From assembly GCA_905250115.1 (NCBI GenBank), contig CAJNOI010000046.1, positions 483,587 through 547,586 on the forward strand: DNA of 64,000 nucleotides, given 5' to 3'. Below the pieces are notes generated by a model, which saw nothing but the letters and a program-made list of their open reading frames with translations, made no database searches and was not told the DNA's origin. How positions within the stretch are numbered: the stretch's first letter is position 1; each line of letters starts with the position of its first letter. Origin of the DNA: Adineta steineri (Eukaryota > Rotifera > Eurotatoria > Adinetida > Adinetidae). The translations under genes were made by a program, and so were the position numbers. This document shows positions 51,773 through 64,000 of the stretch, in pieces.

Positions 51773-52980
51773 CTAATATTTAGCATGTTTAATAATATTA
51801 TCAGCTAACTTTTCGCAAGCTGTTATAATTGGGATAAGTGGATAATATCCAATTATTTTTGAAAATATAGATATATCGCAAACACGTAAAATTTTAATGC
51901 CTTTAACTTGTGCTTTTGAATTGAGAACAGCGAATGGATCTGTTTTTGTATGTCCAATTTTAGCTGTATAACAAGCATGATGTCCCCACACATATTTATA
52001 TATAAATTCACTCAATTGTTTATCAGTTTGTACTTGATCACCAGGTAATACTTCATAATCAATATATTCAGAAAACGAACTGTTTAGTAATAAAGTTCGT
52101 AGATATCGAATACTTTGTATTGTTCTACTAAGATCAATTTCTTTATTTGGACCACTAAAGTGTTTTAATTGAATCAATGGTGTATCAAATGCATTAGTAG
52201 ATTGAATACGAACTGAACCTAAATTATTGTCAACATGTGCCAGATTTATATTGACAGATAAGTATGCTCCTACAGGATATTGTAATGATTCATTTACCCA
52301 ATTTGCTCTGAAACCGGTAAATCGATTTGGTAAGAAGAGAAATACAGTATCGGGCAGTTTTGGTAGTTTTGGCTTAGTAGAATGAAGTATAGCAAAAAAG
52401 GACATCATTTGATGCATACAAAGCAGTTTGAGGATGTTCGATATAATCAATTAAACATGGATCATCAAGTGTAGCATTATATGTACAATTAATACTTCTT
52501 ATACCAGCTATATCAACATTCGGTTTTAATTTAACAACATATACTCCTTCCGAACGATCTTGCTGATTGATACCAACACCTGGTAAATCTTGTATAACTG
52601 GAATTCCAAATTTCTTTAATAGATCTTTATCACCAATACCACTCAGTTGCAATAATTGCGGCGTCATCCATTGTCCACCTGACACAATAATTTCACGCTT
52701 TGCATAAATTGAGGATTTTTTCAATTGATTACTATTTAGAGTCTGTGATGCTAACGAACTTGCTTTATATAAATTTGCACCTTTAATATATACAACACCA
52801 CATGTTTCTTTTGTTTTGGAATCAATAATTAACTTTGTAACAAATGTATCTGTCCATACATGTAAATGAGATTTTTTCATCGATTGAATATTCTTGATAC
52901 GATTATAAGTGCTACCTTGTACACTTGTTTGTTTAGTTACTGATTCAGGTTGATAGAAGAAAAGATTATTATTATTAGTG
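51773..52980 (-). pseudogene. GMC oxidoreductase, 5'-truncated and frameshifted
   Basis: The protein is related to choline dehydrogenase/glucose dehydrogenase. The upstream frame (52374 to about 52980) reads SMKKSHLHVWTDTFVTKLII, GVVYIKG, KREIIVSGGQWMTPQLLQLS and DLPGVG, the GMC signature 2 region. Near 52395-52405, at a run of six A (plus strand), the frame changes and continues as FFAILHSTKPKLPKLPD to VKGIKILRVCDISIF and ends at 51773. The N-terminal third, with the FAD-binding GxGxxG and signature 1, is absent upstream. The active-site segment HHACYTAKIG has lost the usual HxxGTCxMG pattern. The truncation plus frameshift argue for a pseudogene. A one-base assembly error could explain the shift but not the missing start. 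Confidence 0.75.
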
Positions 52981-54977
52981 GTTATTTATTAGAAATGCTT
53001 ACTGCGATCGTAACTGTTCTCTTGATTCTGATGATTCTAAAGTAATTTTATGTTGTTCACGATTGAGTAGCTCATATTTAGTTTTTCCTTGATACTCACA
53101 CATAATAGTATAGTTCATACTGATTATGTTAATAGTTTTATGATTAACTCAGAAATAAATGGTGCTCTACTCTTCAATTTACAAGTTATTATATATTGCA
53201 GCCAAAATAGAAGTACGATAGCTGAATCACGTCACACAAGATAAATAGTCATCTAGCATTGTTTTATCAACAGATAATAATGCATGATGTGAATTTATGG
53301 ATGAATATCATATGATATTTTGAAATAATTTGCTTAATAAGCACATATTTGCCCAGGTGTTTTACTTATTCAAACACAAGATAATATTATGTTAGTGAAA
53401 TGGTTCGATAGAATAGGCCATTGCGTACAGACAGATCATTGAAAGTTTACTTTAATATTATAAAACTAGTGTTGCTTCAGAGAATATACTTCTAAAAACC
53501 AAGAAAAAAATTCTGAAGTAACTGAGTACACTTTTAAACAAATATCTATGTATATGTTGTTTTAAATAGAAGATATTGAAGTAATAAAGATAAGATATAA
53601 TAGACACCTAACTCAATTTTTCTCTATTTATCTTGTAATACCTTCTGGACGATGTATTTCACTCGTCTATTACATCTAATCTTCACAGTATGGTAGATTA
53701 GATCATTATTACATTAATAAATATCTAAATACATTTAATTCGTAGATTTTGACATATTCGCAGTTATTATCGTTCAAAATAAAAACACTTTTTTATCAGA
53801 AAAAAAACTAAAATGTAAGCAGGAAACTATCAAGAAAATACTGGAACTGTTCAGCTGTGTTCATTACACCATTTATGAGATAAATACAAGGTTAAGCTTA
53901 TCAAACAATGTACATGTAAAATAATATAATCCTACAGTATATTTCTATGTTCAGTAAGTCTTCAAAATAAGTACAAGATTATAATACTATCCACATGCGA
54001 ATAAATCGTACTCATACTTTTTTATGATTAATCCTTCTGATACCGTGCGAAAAAAGTTTTGCGGAATATCATGCCAGGACGTTTATGTTCATATATAGAA
54101 ATCATAAAAATTTCAGCTCTACTCAACTTTATTATTTATATACTGATTAATCTCATATATTAGAAATCTCATCACACATTTTACACACAATATTTACGCA
54201 ACCAAGTTAGAAAAGTTTCGAAAAGACTTGGACATAATCATGAACATATAAGAAAAATCATAGAGCAAAATAACAAAAAGAAAGCAGTTGGAATATACCA
54301 AAGGTGAATCATACTATAACATGAGGTTTTTTCATGTAGAAGAAAAAATGGAGCTTTGATGAAAAGAATGCAGTTGGCAGATGAAAGAGCTTAAAAAATT
54401 TCATATTGATAAGTTGAATATTTTGCCAAAAAATAGTAATATTATCATCAATCAATTATGAATATTAGACGAATATTAATTATCAAAGTCTATATAAATG
54501 TTTACCGTCACAATCACAATCTTGGCTTATTCGTCGAGTATTTCAATGGCTTGATTTTTTCTTTTGAAATTCTACGGTATCTTTCATAATTAAATCAAAT
54601 GAATAATCTACTATACACATGATTTTCTCATATTCTTATTTCTTTTACTTTTATTTCAATTCATTAGAACAATTAGTATATTGTCAAATTAAACAATTTT
54701 TTTTGCCTATTTGATTATGTCATTCATTGCCATACAAAATATAAAATTTTTTGATTTTCAATACAGACAAAGCACAAATATATATATATATATTATTTTT
54801 TAAAGATAACCACGAAAAAAAAATGCTCTCTTTCTGTTAAAAGTAAAACTATGTCATGAAAAAAAGAAGAAGAAGAAAAAAACGTAGGATATTGAGCATA
54901 TGAAGAAAGGATAAAGCAAAGCAAAACCATTTAATAGACAAAAAAGACAAAGAATTAAAGAGAAGAAATAAAACCTA
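52981..54977. other. Gene-free interval
   Basis: About 2 kb. A frame near 53010-53100 (minus) ending in a GT-like donor might be a remnant of the GMC gene, but I cannot align it. Otherwise nothing seen. Confidence 0.5.
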
Positions 54978-57402
54978 TTAACACGCTGAACAATAATAAG
55001 CATTTTGGGCCATTGAATATAGTTTATCAATTGGATTTTGACTTCGATTTACTGAATCTCCATTAACATCACCATCTGTATTTTCATGTGATGAATAACA
55101 ATTGTCATTAATTAAATGAAGATGTCTACCATCATCTAATAAATAATTGAATATTAAAAATGTTTAATATAGAAAAAAAATAGTTTTATTTAATATACTT
55201 GTTTCGTGTTTATTATTTTCATCATTTGATGATCCAAAACCATTTGAAATACTGTGTGATATTGATTCTTCTGATGAACAACGACTATCTTCTACATATA
55301 TATATCAATAAAAATATTTTATTTAATAAAAAAAACAAAATAATTTACCGATATTTTCTTCTTCATCATCAAATGCATAATGATTTAATAAGCCATCATT
55401 TGTTATTTTTTTCTTCGATTTTTTTTCATTTATTTCATTGGTATTATTTTGTAATTGACGACGTTGTAATTTTTTCATCTAATTAATCCAGAAAAATATT
55501 TTTATTTATTTTTAATCATATAAAATATTTACTTTTGCTCGTTCATTTTGAAACCATACTTGAACAACACGTACTGATAGACCAGTTTCACTAGCTAAAC
55601 TTTCTCGAACCTTTTAAAAGAAAATCAAAATTATGAATTCATAGAATAATTTTTATATTTCATTGTTACTTTTCGACATGGTTTTGAACTAACATCAAAT
55701 GCTTGTTTAAACTTCCGTCGTTGTACAGATGTTAAAATAGTTCGTGGTCGTTTAGGTCCACGAGGATTTCTTAAATGATTATGTCCAGATTGATGTATAC
55801 CACTACCCATTGTAACAGCATCTGATGAACAACAATCTTCTTCATAACTATCTTCTTCATCACCTAAATAAATATAGAAATTGAAATTTTATTAAATTAA
55901 ATTAAATAAAACTAACTTCGATTACATCGAATTGTTGGTTGTGGATGATGTAATGCAATAATTTGTTGTTGTTGTTGTTGTTGTTGTGAATGATGATGTT
56001 GAAAGTCGGCATGACAAAGAAGTAAACCATCACGAAACATATATGGATCACCTTTATGCAAATGATCATCACATAGAGAACATCTAAAGCATTGTAAATG
56101 AAACACTTGACCCGATGTTTTCATAATTATTTCATCCGGTCGAAGAATTGCTTTACATCTTGAACATCGCATACCGAATATTCTAACAGAGAGAAGAAGA
56201 ATTAAAAAAAAGAAGTCAAGAAAATTATCAAAATAGAATTCTTTTCTTTTTAAATATGAAAAAAAAGTCTAGAAATCAATCAACACTTGACTCATACAAT
56301 AGAGTTACCTATAAGAGATAAACACCTGTGCTCTACTCTCAACTGTCAATCTTTCTCTTTTGTAAAACTCGAAGTTTTTTTCCTACCTATTGTGTGTGTG
56401 TGTATATATATATATATAATGACAATGGAAACTGATCATAATCAATGTCTGTTCTACTCTTTTCTCATTCTTTTTGTCGCATTGCCTGCCATATGAACAC
56501 TTGAAAAAATGAGCAAGAGCATGAACGATCGATTGTGGCACACATAAGTATCTCACTCAGTTTCGCCGTCATCAATTGAACTGGAAAAAAAGAAGTAAAG
56601 AGAGGGAAAGGGAATATGTAGTAAAGGTCTGTCTGTGCATGTAAATAAGCAACATACAACAATTGACGATGACGAGCACTTGAAAAACGAAAAAAAGAGG
56701 GAGAGAGAGAGTAAGAGAGTCAAAAGGTGTATATGCACGTGCTCTGTCGATTCTCATAAACAGTAAAGTAGAAGTACTCTTACGCTCGATGTATCTTCAT
56801 CGATGCCCTGAAAACACATATCGCAGGATGCGCGTCAACTTCCGTTCACAATGACTTCCGTTTTTATATCGGACATCTACACATCTCTTTTCTTTTTTTA
56901 ATATTCATTCCTCGTCCCTTTTTTTTTACATACTACTTGTAACTCTTTTTTCCCCTTTCTCTCTCTCTCTCACACACAGCCTTAAACAGTTGCATCTGCA
57001 TCCGTTTGAAAAAACAAAAAACTAACAAAAAAAAGAAAATTGTAATTAAAAAATTATACTACTGATCTTTAAAATGTTTTGATTGTGCAGTCAGTGATGA
57101 GGAAAAAAAGTAAAGAGAAAAAGAGCGCACATCCCGGAAGCGATTGATATAGAAATATATGTACGTATGTATGTATATTTACATGATACTCACTCAAAAT
57201 AATCTCTTTTGCAATAGATTTTCCCTTCTTTATGATAACATGTGGCTACCAATGGTTCTTGACATTCAACACAGACAAGACAACGTTCATGCCAACATGT
57301 GCCCATCACACATAATAAATATTGTTCATCGATTGGTAAGGAACAACCTGTGCAAATAGTAGTTCCTACTGTATTTGATGATATTGATGGTGGTTCATGC
57401 AT
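54978..57402 (-). CDS. LMX1: LIM-homeobox transcription factor, LMX1 type
   Basis: About six exons. Exon 1 (57194-57402) holds LIM domain 1 ([40 protein letters not shown]). After an intron of about 1 kb, exon 2 (upper end 56182) holds LIM domain 2 ([36 protein letters not shown]), followed by a Gln run from CAA/CAG-type codons. The homeodomain is [19 protein letters not shown] to [20 protein letters not shown]. It is close to LMX1A/B, with Gln50 and Asn51 kept and Glu in place of Gln at position 52. The acidic, Ser/Asn-rich tail ends [13 protein letters not shown]1 proteins specify neurons and body patterning through TAAT-type sites. It is the only Hox-like gene in the window. Confidence 0.93.
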
Positions 57403-59923
57403 TCTATAATATAATAGAAAAGAAATTTATATAAGAAATTAGTTAAAATTATCTTTCTACCTATCATATGAATAAGAAAATTCTGACTGTTCACAAAAAT
57501 TCATTGAATACTAATGATTGCTATCATAAAAAGATTTTATTCTTTTTCTTTCTCCCATTTCTTGCACTAGTCTTTTTTCTCAGCAAGGATAAGTGATGAT
57601 GAGGATGCTCATATACTCAAAAAAAAGGCTACAGATGGTATCCTCCTCTTTAGATATTTTCAAATATTCAGCTGTTGCCACTTCTTACATATATATATAC
57701 AGACAAAATACATAGAATAAAATTCTCACCTTTTCAGTCAATTGATATCCTACTAGTGATTGGTACGGTAAGGTAGTTGCGTCAACAACTTCTCGGTTGA
57801 GAATATGTATGTATGCGTTTCTTGAGAGAGAAAGAAGAGAGAAAAGATGGCAAATATTTGCTCAATTCGGTAGCAATGCTTGACACGGATTGGTTATATG
57901 AAGCAGAAAAAAAAAGAACGAGAAAAGAACATTTATTTTGTTGCTATCATTCATTGGTTGAGTGCGATAGAGAGAGAAAAAAATGGAAAGAAATATACCG
58001 ACGTTGATGTCATGTTCTTTTATATTCGCTCATCGTTTCTCTTTCTTTCTTTATTTTTTTTCTTCGTCTTCTCTTATATACATGAGTTTAGTAAAATAAC
58101 AATAAAAATATTCTACCCAAAAAAAAAGACGATATAACTCCTTCTCAAACTCCTAAAGACATTCAAAGAACTCACAATTTCCGGTATCAGTTTTTTCCTT
58201 GAAATATATAACTAATAGCCAAAGGATATAAGTAATTTTACAGTTTTTTTTTATTTAGAAACATTATTAAAATTATTTTTAATATTTTATAACTAGACTA
58301 CTACGACGCTTATTAATGATTCTTTGAGTAATTTGCCTGAATACAAATGTTTTTTTTTAAAACTAAAAGAAATTAATATTTGAAAGACAACCTATTTTTT
58401 TATAAATGATAAGACTTTGTAATTTAAATAAACTAGACAAATACGATATAGAAGATAAATAAAGTAGACGAAGAAGATTTCTTGTACTATAATGCTCAAG
58501 TCATGACGACTTTTGTACCAATCGTTCGTTTATACTATAAGCCTTGTTGAAAGAGATTATCAATGCATGATTAGGTAAAGAAAGAGAACATTAACTGTAA
58601 AATATATTCATCATTGATTGTTGAGATTTTCATAGACATAAATAACATTCGAAAATAAACGATTTTAATTTACGCAAAACAGATGATATCGATCAGAATC
58701 ATTTACTAATGTTGAATATAAAATGTATGTTTTTCTGTGAAAACTTTATCACAGTAAATTGACATTGAGATAAGCATTACATTAAATAATTCTCATCTGA
58801 TAGACATCAAAAATTAAATAGAAAAATAAACCGAAAAATGTGGATAGACAAGAGAGGCATGATTGTCGATAAGAAAAAGATGGAAGCAAACAAATATATC
58901 TATCTCGTTCGATCTATGATTGTCCTTGATTCTTTACTCTATCGATCGCTCAATCTGGTTTGATAAACATAATCAGAACATACAAAAAAAGGTGAGAAGC
59001 TCAAATATACATGTATATTGATGGAAACAGTTATATCTCTATTTACAAGCTAATCTATGTAAAAAAAAAGCGATGAAGTTCTTTAAATAACGGGAAATAA
59101 ACACTTGATTGATTGATCGATTGACTGACTGTCTTAGAGATCTTTTTTTTATTCGATATGTCACACATTTATGGCATTGTTGTCGGTGTTAATCAATCGA
59201 TCATTATTATCAACAATTCAATGTTTGTGTACGTTAACAAATACAGGTGAAAGTCAACTAGAACTTGTAAAAGAAAGAATGAGTGAGTGACAGCAACAGA
59301 ACATAAGATCAAACACATCAATGCGACATCCGCCGAACGTGATCGTCCATGTTGTTGACGAATAATGAATAGCATTGTATGGCATTACATGGGTATAGGT
59401 AAAGAAAAAGAAAAAGAGACGATGGAACAATCTTCTGCAAGACACGCACACTTCCTGACTCCACCTCTTCAATTCTTACCGACCGGAGGTGCGTCCACTT
59501 CAAAGATTGTTTTATTTTTTCCATGAATGACATCTGCTTTTCTCATTCATTTTTAGTTTGTTTGTTTTGTTTGATAATGAAATGCTATGATACCATTTAT
59601 CATTGGCGCATTAGTAATTTAAAATTATTCACAATTTCGAAAAATTAATTTTTTTTCTTCTTATATTCATTTCTAATTCAACCAATTATTATTCACATTT
59701 CTATATCATGATCTTTGGTTAATTTATATGTATTCGAATTTCTTAATAGAAAATATTTTAATAATACAGTTATTAATATGAATATTTGTTAAATTGTTCG
59801 ATGCCTCGTCATCTATTTGTTGAATCAAAAACAATTTTATCAACATCTAAAAATATTGTAAATCAATCAGAGAAGTTTGTGAAATATTTATTATATTGAG
59901 GAGAAGAAAAGAAACCAAGTTTT
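57403..59923. other. Gene-free interval between LMX1 and FAM78
   Basis: About 2.5 kb with no supported gene. Probably holds regulatory DNA of the divergent LMX1 and FAM78 genes. No specific site recognised. Confidence 0.5.
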
Positions 59924-61447
59924 ATGATTATTTATAGACGTGATCATCATTCGCGAATATTTCAAGATGATCGGTAGATTGTTTAGAAAAATATTATTTA
60001 TATAAAGATTTTTTTTTCCTGTTTTATATAGAACTCATAATAAAGAAAATAAATTAAATGAAGATCATCGACAACGAAAATATTCAACGAATAGAATAGT
60101 TGATACTTTTAAATTTCATGAACATGAAGAAAAATGGTCCAAGGTATATTATCATTTCTTTTTATAAAGATGTTCTATTGGCCAACATAAATAATTAATA
60201 TCTTCGCATTAAAAAATAATTCTAATTTATTGTTTTAGAACCAATCAACATCAGATAAACGTCAACAGCGTCGACAATCATCGAAAATGGGTACTACATT
60301 TTCAGGATCTGGATCAGCATTAAAGGGTTCAACATCAGCTATACCTCATGGTATACGATCTAGTCTTTTGAATACTCCAAATTCTTCACGTGAGAAAGAT
60401 GAAGGACGTATACCATTGTCAGCAACAAGTTTATTGACTGATTCACGTCCATTACCACGTATTAAAATTCTTGAATTACGTGCTGAAATTGAAAGTAAAC
60501 CAACATTAATCGATGAAACATCTTCATCAGTTTTAAAATATAAAACACCACAATTTAAATCTCATGTTACTTTTCAAATACCAGCTATTGATGAAAATCA
60601 AAATTGGAAAATAGGATGGATTCAAGCTTGCACTCATATGGAATTTTTTAGTAAATTTCTATTGAAAAAAAACGAATTAATTAATTCAATTTATAGATAC
60701 ATATGGAGATTATGGTTATACGTCATGGGAATTTCCTGAAATGGTAACACGTGAAAAACCTTTAATAAATGATAGTGATGGACGAAATTATCCTTGGTAT
60801 GGAAGTTCCCATCAAGTTGTAACTATTAATGGGCCTATTTCTCATACATCAAAATATACGGTAACAATGCGAGATTTTTTTCATCCATGGTATGTTGAAT
60901 TACTTCATATTGTAAAAATTTTCTATTTATTTTTTTTGTATTCTTGTTTTTATGATTCCTTGGGATATTCCAACAAGTGATGAAGAAATACCACGTTTAA
61001 CACATATTTATCGAAATCAACATTTTCTTGTTTGGCTTGCTGCAATGGATCTTGAATCGAAAGTAAAGTTTATTTTGTTTTTAATAATAAATATATATTT
61101 CTTGATTTTCCTAAAATTAAAGGATATTTATATTCTTCGAACTGTTGAATGGAAGAAAATTATTGAAATTTCTGTTGATCCAAAACGACAACGAGGTCGT
61201 CGATCAACTCTTATTTCAGATCCATCACCGGAACAACCGACAATCTATGAGGAAAATTTACCTATACCAACTTGTGCTCTCTATCCACCAACAGGTAATT
61301 ATTTGTATGAGAAAATAAAATTGCCTGTCTTCTTCAAATCATTTAGCTAATTCTGCTCAAGTCTTAGTATGGCGACCAACTTCTGGTCAACCGACACTTG
61401 TTGTACCACCTAAATCTATTGAAATCAATACGACAAATTGTAAATAA
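59924..61447 (+). CDS. FAM78: FAM78 family protein
   Basis: Seven exons (59924-59973, 60032-60143, 60239-60650, 60697-60889, 60963-61062, 61123-61294, 61347-61447) sum to 1140 bases, 379 residues. The conserved FAM78 core begins at HVTFQIPAIDENQNWKIGWIQ and continues ACTHMEFFNTYGDYGYTSWE, SDGRNYPWYGSSHQVVTI, TVTMRDFFHPWDIP, HFLVWLAAMDLESKDIYILR, then VEWKKIIEISVDPKRQRGR and NSAQVLVWRPTSGQPTLVV. Vertebrate FAM78A/B have the same blocks. Their molecular function is unknown. The first 100 residues are basic and Ser/Thr-rich and do not look conserved. The junction between exons 4 and 5 lacks a canonical AG acceptor at the position that keeps the conserved WDIP. A canonical AG 15 bases further on (60977) would also stay in frame but lose five residues and change W to C. 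The start at 59924 is the first in-frame ATG of exon 1. Confidence 0.85.
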
Positions 61448-64000
61448 ATTTATTTATGTTTTAAAATACTTACAAAAATTTGTATTTATTAGACGCTCAT
61501 CTGCCATTGGCACGATATTAAGATACTATTTTATTTATATTATATTATAATCGAATTTTATTACCAATAAATTAATATTTATTTTTAATTTTTTTTTTGC
61601 ATATTTATACTATAAAATAATTTGTTTTAAAGCATTTAGAAAAATGTCTTGTTTTCGAAGAATCTATCATATAATTCATATTCACATTGTAGTAAATGCA
61701 AATGATAATAGATTTCAAAATGAATAGCTTATTATCAACTATAGTACTATTAACTGTAGGAGTAAGAAGAACGATATAATTTTCTATTTGCTTTTTAGTT
61801 TGTATTGGGTGACGAAAATGAAAATTGAGTTTTAATAAACATATTGTAATCAAGAAATAGAAACTTGACGTATAGCCATTATAAATAATATTATAATGAA
61901 TGATATTGTTGAAGTCATAGTATACGTAATATTCAAGCTAATTCTTCGTCACTACGATGATTTCGAGAACGTGTTACTACTACTGAAGTACGTCTTGGCT
62001 ATTGATGAATATTGAAAATTGTTAATAATCCAAAAAAAGAATTAGAAGTAAAGGTACGATAATATAAGAAACAATTACAATTATATCTAAATATTGTTGA
62101 CATATATTCAAGTTCATATCATAAAAATAATGCTAAAGTAGATATTAATTTAATTCGTAATGTAAAACTAAAGAAAAAACTTTATTCGTATTTTACAGTC
62201 AGTTGGAGTATTTATCTATAGTATTGGAAAATAATAATGAATGATATATTTTTGTTAGATTGTCAAGAGAAAAGACTGTCGGAAAATATTTTTGTAGATA
62301 TATCTTCCGGTTAATATGGACTTTTAAAATTAAAAATGAAGCAGCAAACGATATTCATTTTTGACTAGAAAATTTTCTTACTATATAAAACAAAATTTTA
62401 GTTAAACTTGACCAGAAATGAAAAGTACTAATTTCCAATAAAAAATGATCAATCAATAAATATTTCGAAATTAACTACATTTAAAAAAACGATCTATGTA
62501 TAAATATTATCATAATTATAACACCGATTTGTTATAATATTCTAATTATCATTTGATGAAGTTTTTAAATTTAATTTAATACAGTTTGATGAAGACATAT
62601 AAATTTCTTATAATTTTGTGTTCTATTCTATACATTCGTTTTTTATATATTTGTATTTTCATACATAAATTTATTGTATTTACTTGCAGTTTTATCATAA
62701 CATCATAATAATAATAATAAAATATTTTCATATTAACATTTCGAGCTTGAATTAATTAATAATTATACATCGTTTGAACTTATTCATATCAAAATAATAA
62801 AACTTGGTCACTAATAAAATGTTCCAAGAAATGATGAGTATATTGAGCTTAGATAACTAAATAAATTACAATCGATTTTAAATAATCTTTAGAAATATTT
62901 ATATTCATCATTTATTATAATTATTGATATCCGATTTATCAAATAAAAGAATATTTGACACATTATTATTATTCTTCTTCTTCTACTAAAATATTTCTTT
63001 GTTACTTTCTTACAATCGAAAGATTAATTTGTAAATCGAACATCTAACGAATAAAAATTACTGATTATTTTGACTGGTAAAACTAAAGAAAAACGTATAA
63101 AAAAAATCAATTAAATTTAATCAGAAATATACATCGATAGATGTATTTAAGATATGTAAGGTATATATTTAATACAGTTTTATACGATATGATTTGCCTT
63201 TAATTAGAAAATATTAATTGAGCTTGTCGAATTTGTAAAGCATTTTTTTTCAGCTATAAAATAAATATACAAATTATTGAAACCATTTTTTTCATAGTTA
63301 ATTCATACGACATAAATAAATCGTTTTAATCAAAGTATATTAAATTTTTTTTGCTATTCCTGATATGTTTTACTCTATTTAAATTACTTTAAAAAAAATC
63401 ACAGAAAAACTTGACTATGACTTTTTCACTTTATTAACGATATTAAATTTTTTCATTTCCTACTTAAATAACAAATATTAATTATATTACCATTATTTTA
63501 ATTAACAGAAAATAATCAATCATCTTGATGATCATTATAGTTATTCTATTCTCTTAGACAAAAAACTAGTTCCTTTCTTTTTTTTTTAACAGTAAAATAT
63601 TAGTATAATATTCTTCATATATTAAAAATTGAATATTAGTCTATTGATTATGAATCATATAATGAAAGATAGACCAATTATAAAGAAACACGAAATAGTA
63701 AATAAACATTAGAAAAACAATAAAAATACTGTCTCACCTGTAATTCGTAAGCTATTCTCGGTTATTGATTAGGTGAGTGATATATGCAAAAATTTGTTTT
63801 TTTTTTATAGCCTTGTTTTTTTTTCTTATATAATATTTATATATTAATCGAAACATTTACAGTTTCAAGTTGAACAATACGAAGCCATATTGATAGTATG
63901 AGAAAAGAATTTTGTTGACTTCATCTATATATATATATATATGAAATGAAAAAAATGTCAATTTTCTTCACCATAAATTCAATTTAGAATCATTATGACA
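61448..64000. other. Mostly gene-free interval at the window end
   Basis: AT-rich. Two possible minus-strand coding exons at 61933-61998 and 62058-62132 are described among the findings. A TA tract lies at about 63925-63942. No other structure seen. Confidence 0.45.
61566..61571 (+). other. Likely polyadenylation signal of FAM78
   Basis: AATAAA about 120 bases after the stop codon. Confidence 0.4.

Noticed and set aside
1-64000. CRISPR arrays, operons, ribosome binding sites and integrases
   Set aside because: Genes are intron-rich and metazoan. No regularly spaced repeat array with unique spacers was seen, and bacterial signals are not expected.
1-64000. tRNA, rRNA or spliced-leader genes
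   Set aside because: None recognised by eye. A covariance-model scan would be decisive and could not be run.

Overview
The window is a piece of an AT-rich animal nuclear genome. The genes are split by many introns of about 45-80 bases, with GT..AG ends on the coding strand. The gene set is bilaterian: an LMX1-type LIM-homeobox gene, a receptor guanylyl cyclase, a G-protein alpha subunit, a peptide-type GPCR, FAM78, ZNF598, SUPV3L1, PA2G4, a kinesin-3 motor and an FBXL2/20 F-box protein. Very short introns, a secreted FG-GAP repeat protein, a plant/fungal/bacterial-style 2-oxoglutarate oxygenase and a hAT-type MITE together suggest a bdelloid rotifer, perhaps Rotaria-like. That assignment is inference. 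Only the metazoan nature of the window is firm.

Layout. 1-2.3 kb: an LRR-like ORF between two diverged, GC-richer direct repeats, then a 143-bp hAT-like MITE with a perfect 8-bp target duplication. 2.3-9.4 kb: a dense cluster with a secreted 2OG-Fe(II) oxygenase (+), SUPV3L1 mitochondrial helicase (-), PA2G4 (-) and, divergent from PA2G4, an IFI6/27-like glycine-rich membrane protein (+). 10.8-14.1 kb: an FG-GAP beta-propeller gene (-), interrupted by a 10-N assembly gap with a frame jump, and an orphan membrane ORF. 17.1-21.6 kb: a PWWP protein and a kinesin-3-like motor (both -). 23.0-30.7 kb: FBXL2/20-like F-box/LRR and ZNF598 (both +). 34.7-41.9 kb: receptor guanylyl cyclase (+), followed tail-to-tail by a divergent G alpha (-, 42.1-43.7 kb). 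43.7-48.9 kb holds no recognisable gene apart from a candidate short inverted-repeat element. 48.9-50.0 kb: GPCR (+). 51.8-53.0 kb: a broken GMC oxidoreductase (-). 55.0-57.4 kb: LMX1-like (-). 59.9-61.4 kb: FAM78 (+). The last 2.5 kb is mostly empty.

The genes do not form one pathway. Three of them (guanylyl cyclase, G alpha, GPCR) belong to membrane signalling, but nothing in the sequence shows that they act together. I did not find a clearly new multi-gene system. The most interesting single observations are the G alpha with an altered P-loop and tail, the FAM78 intron that lacks an AG acceptor at the conserved position, the secreted 2OG oxygenase, the IFI27-like gene, the FG-GAP array around the gap, and the intact-looking hAT MITE.
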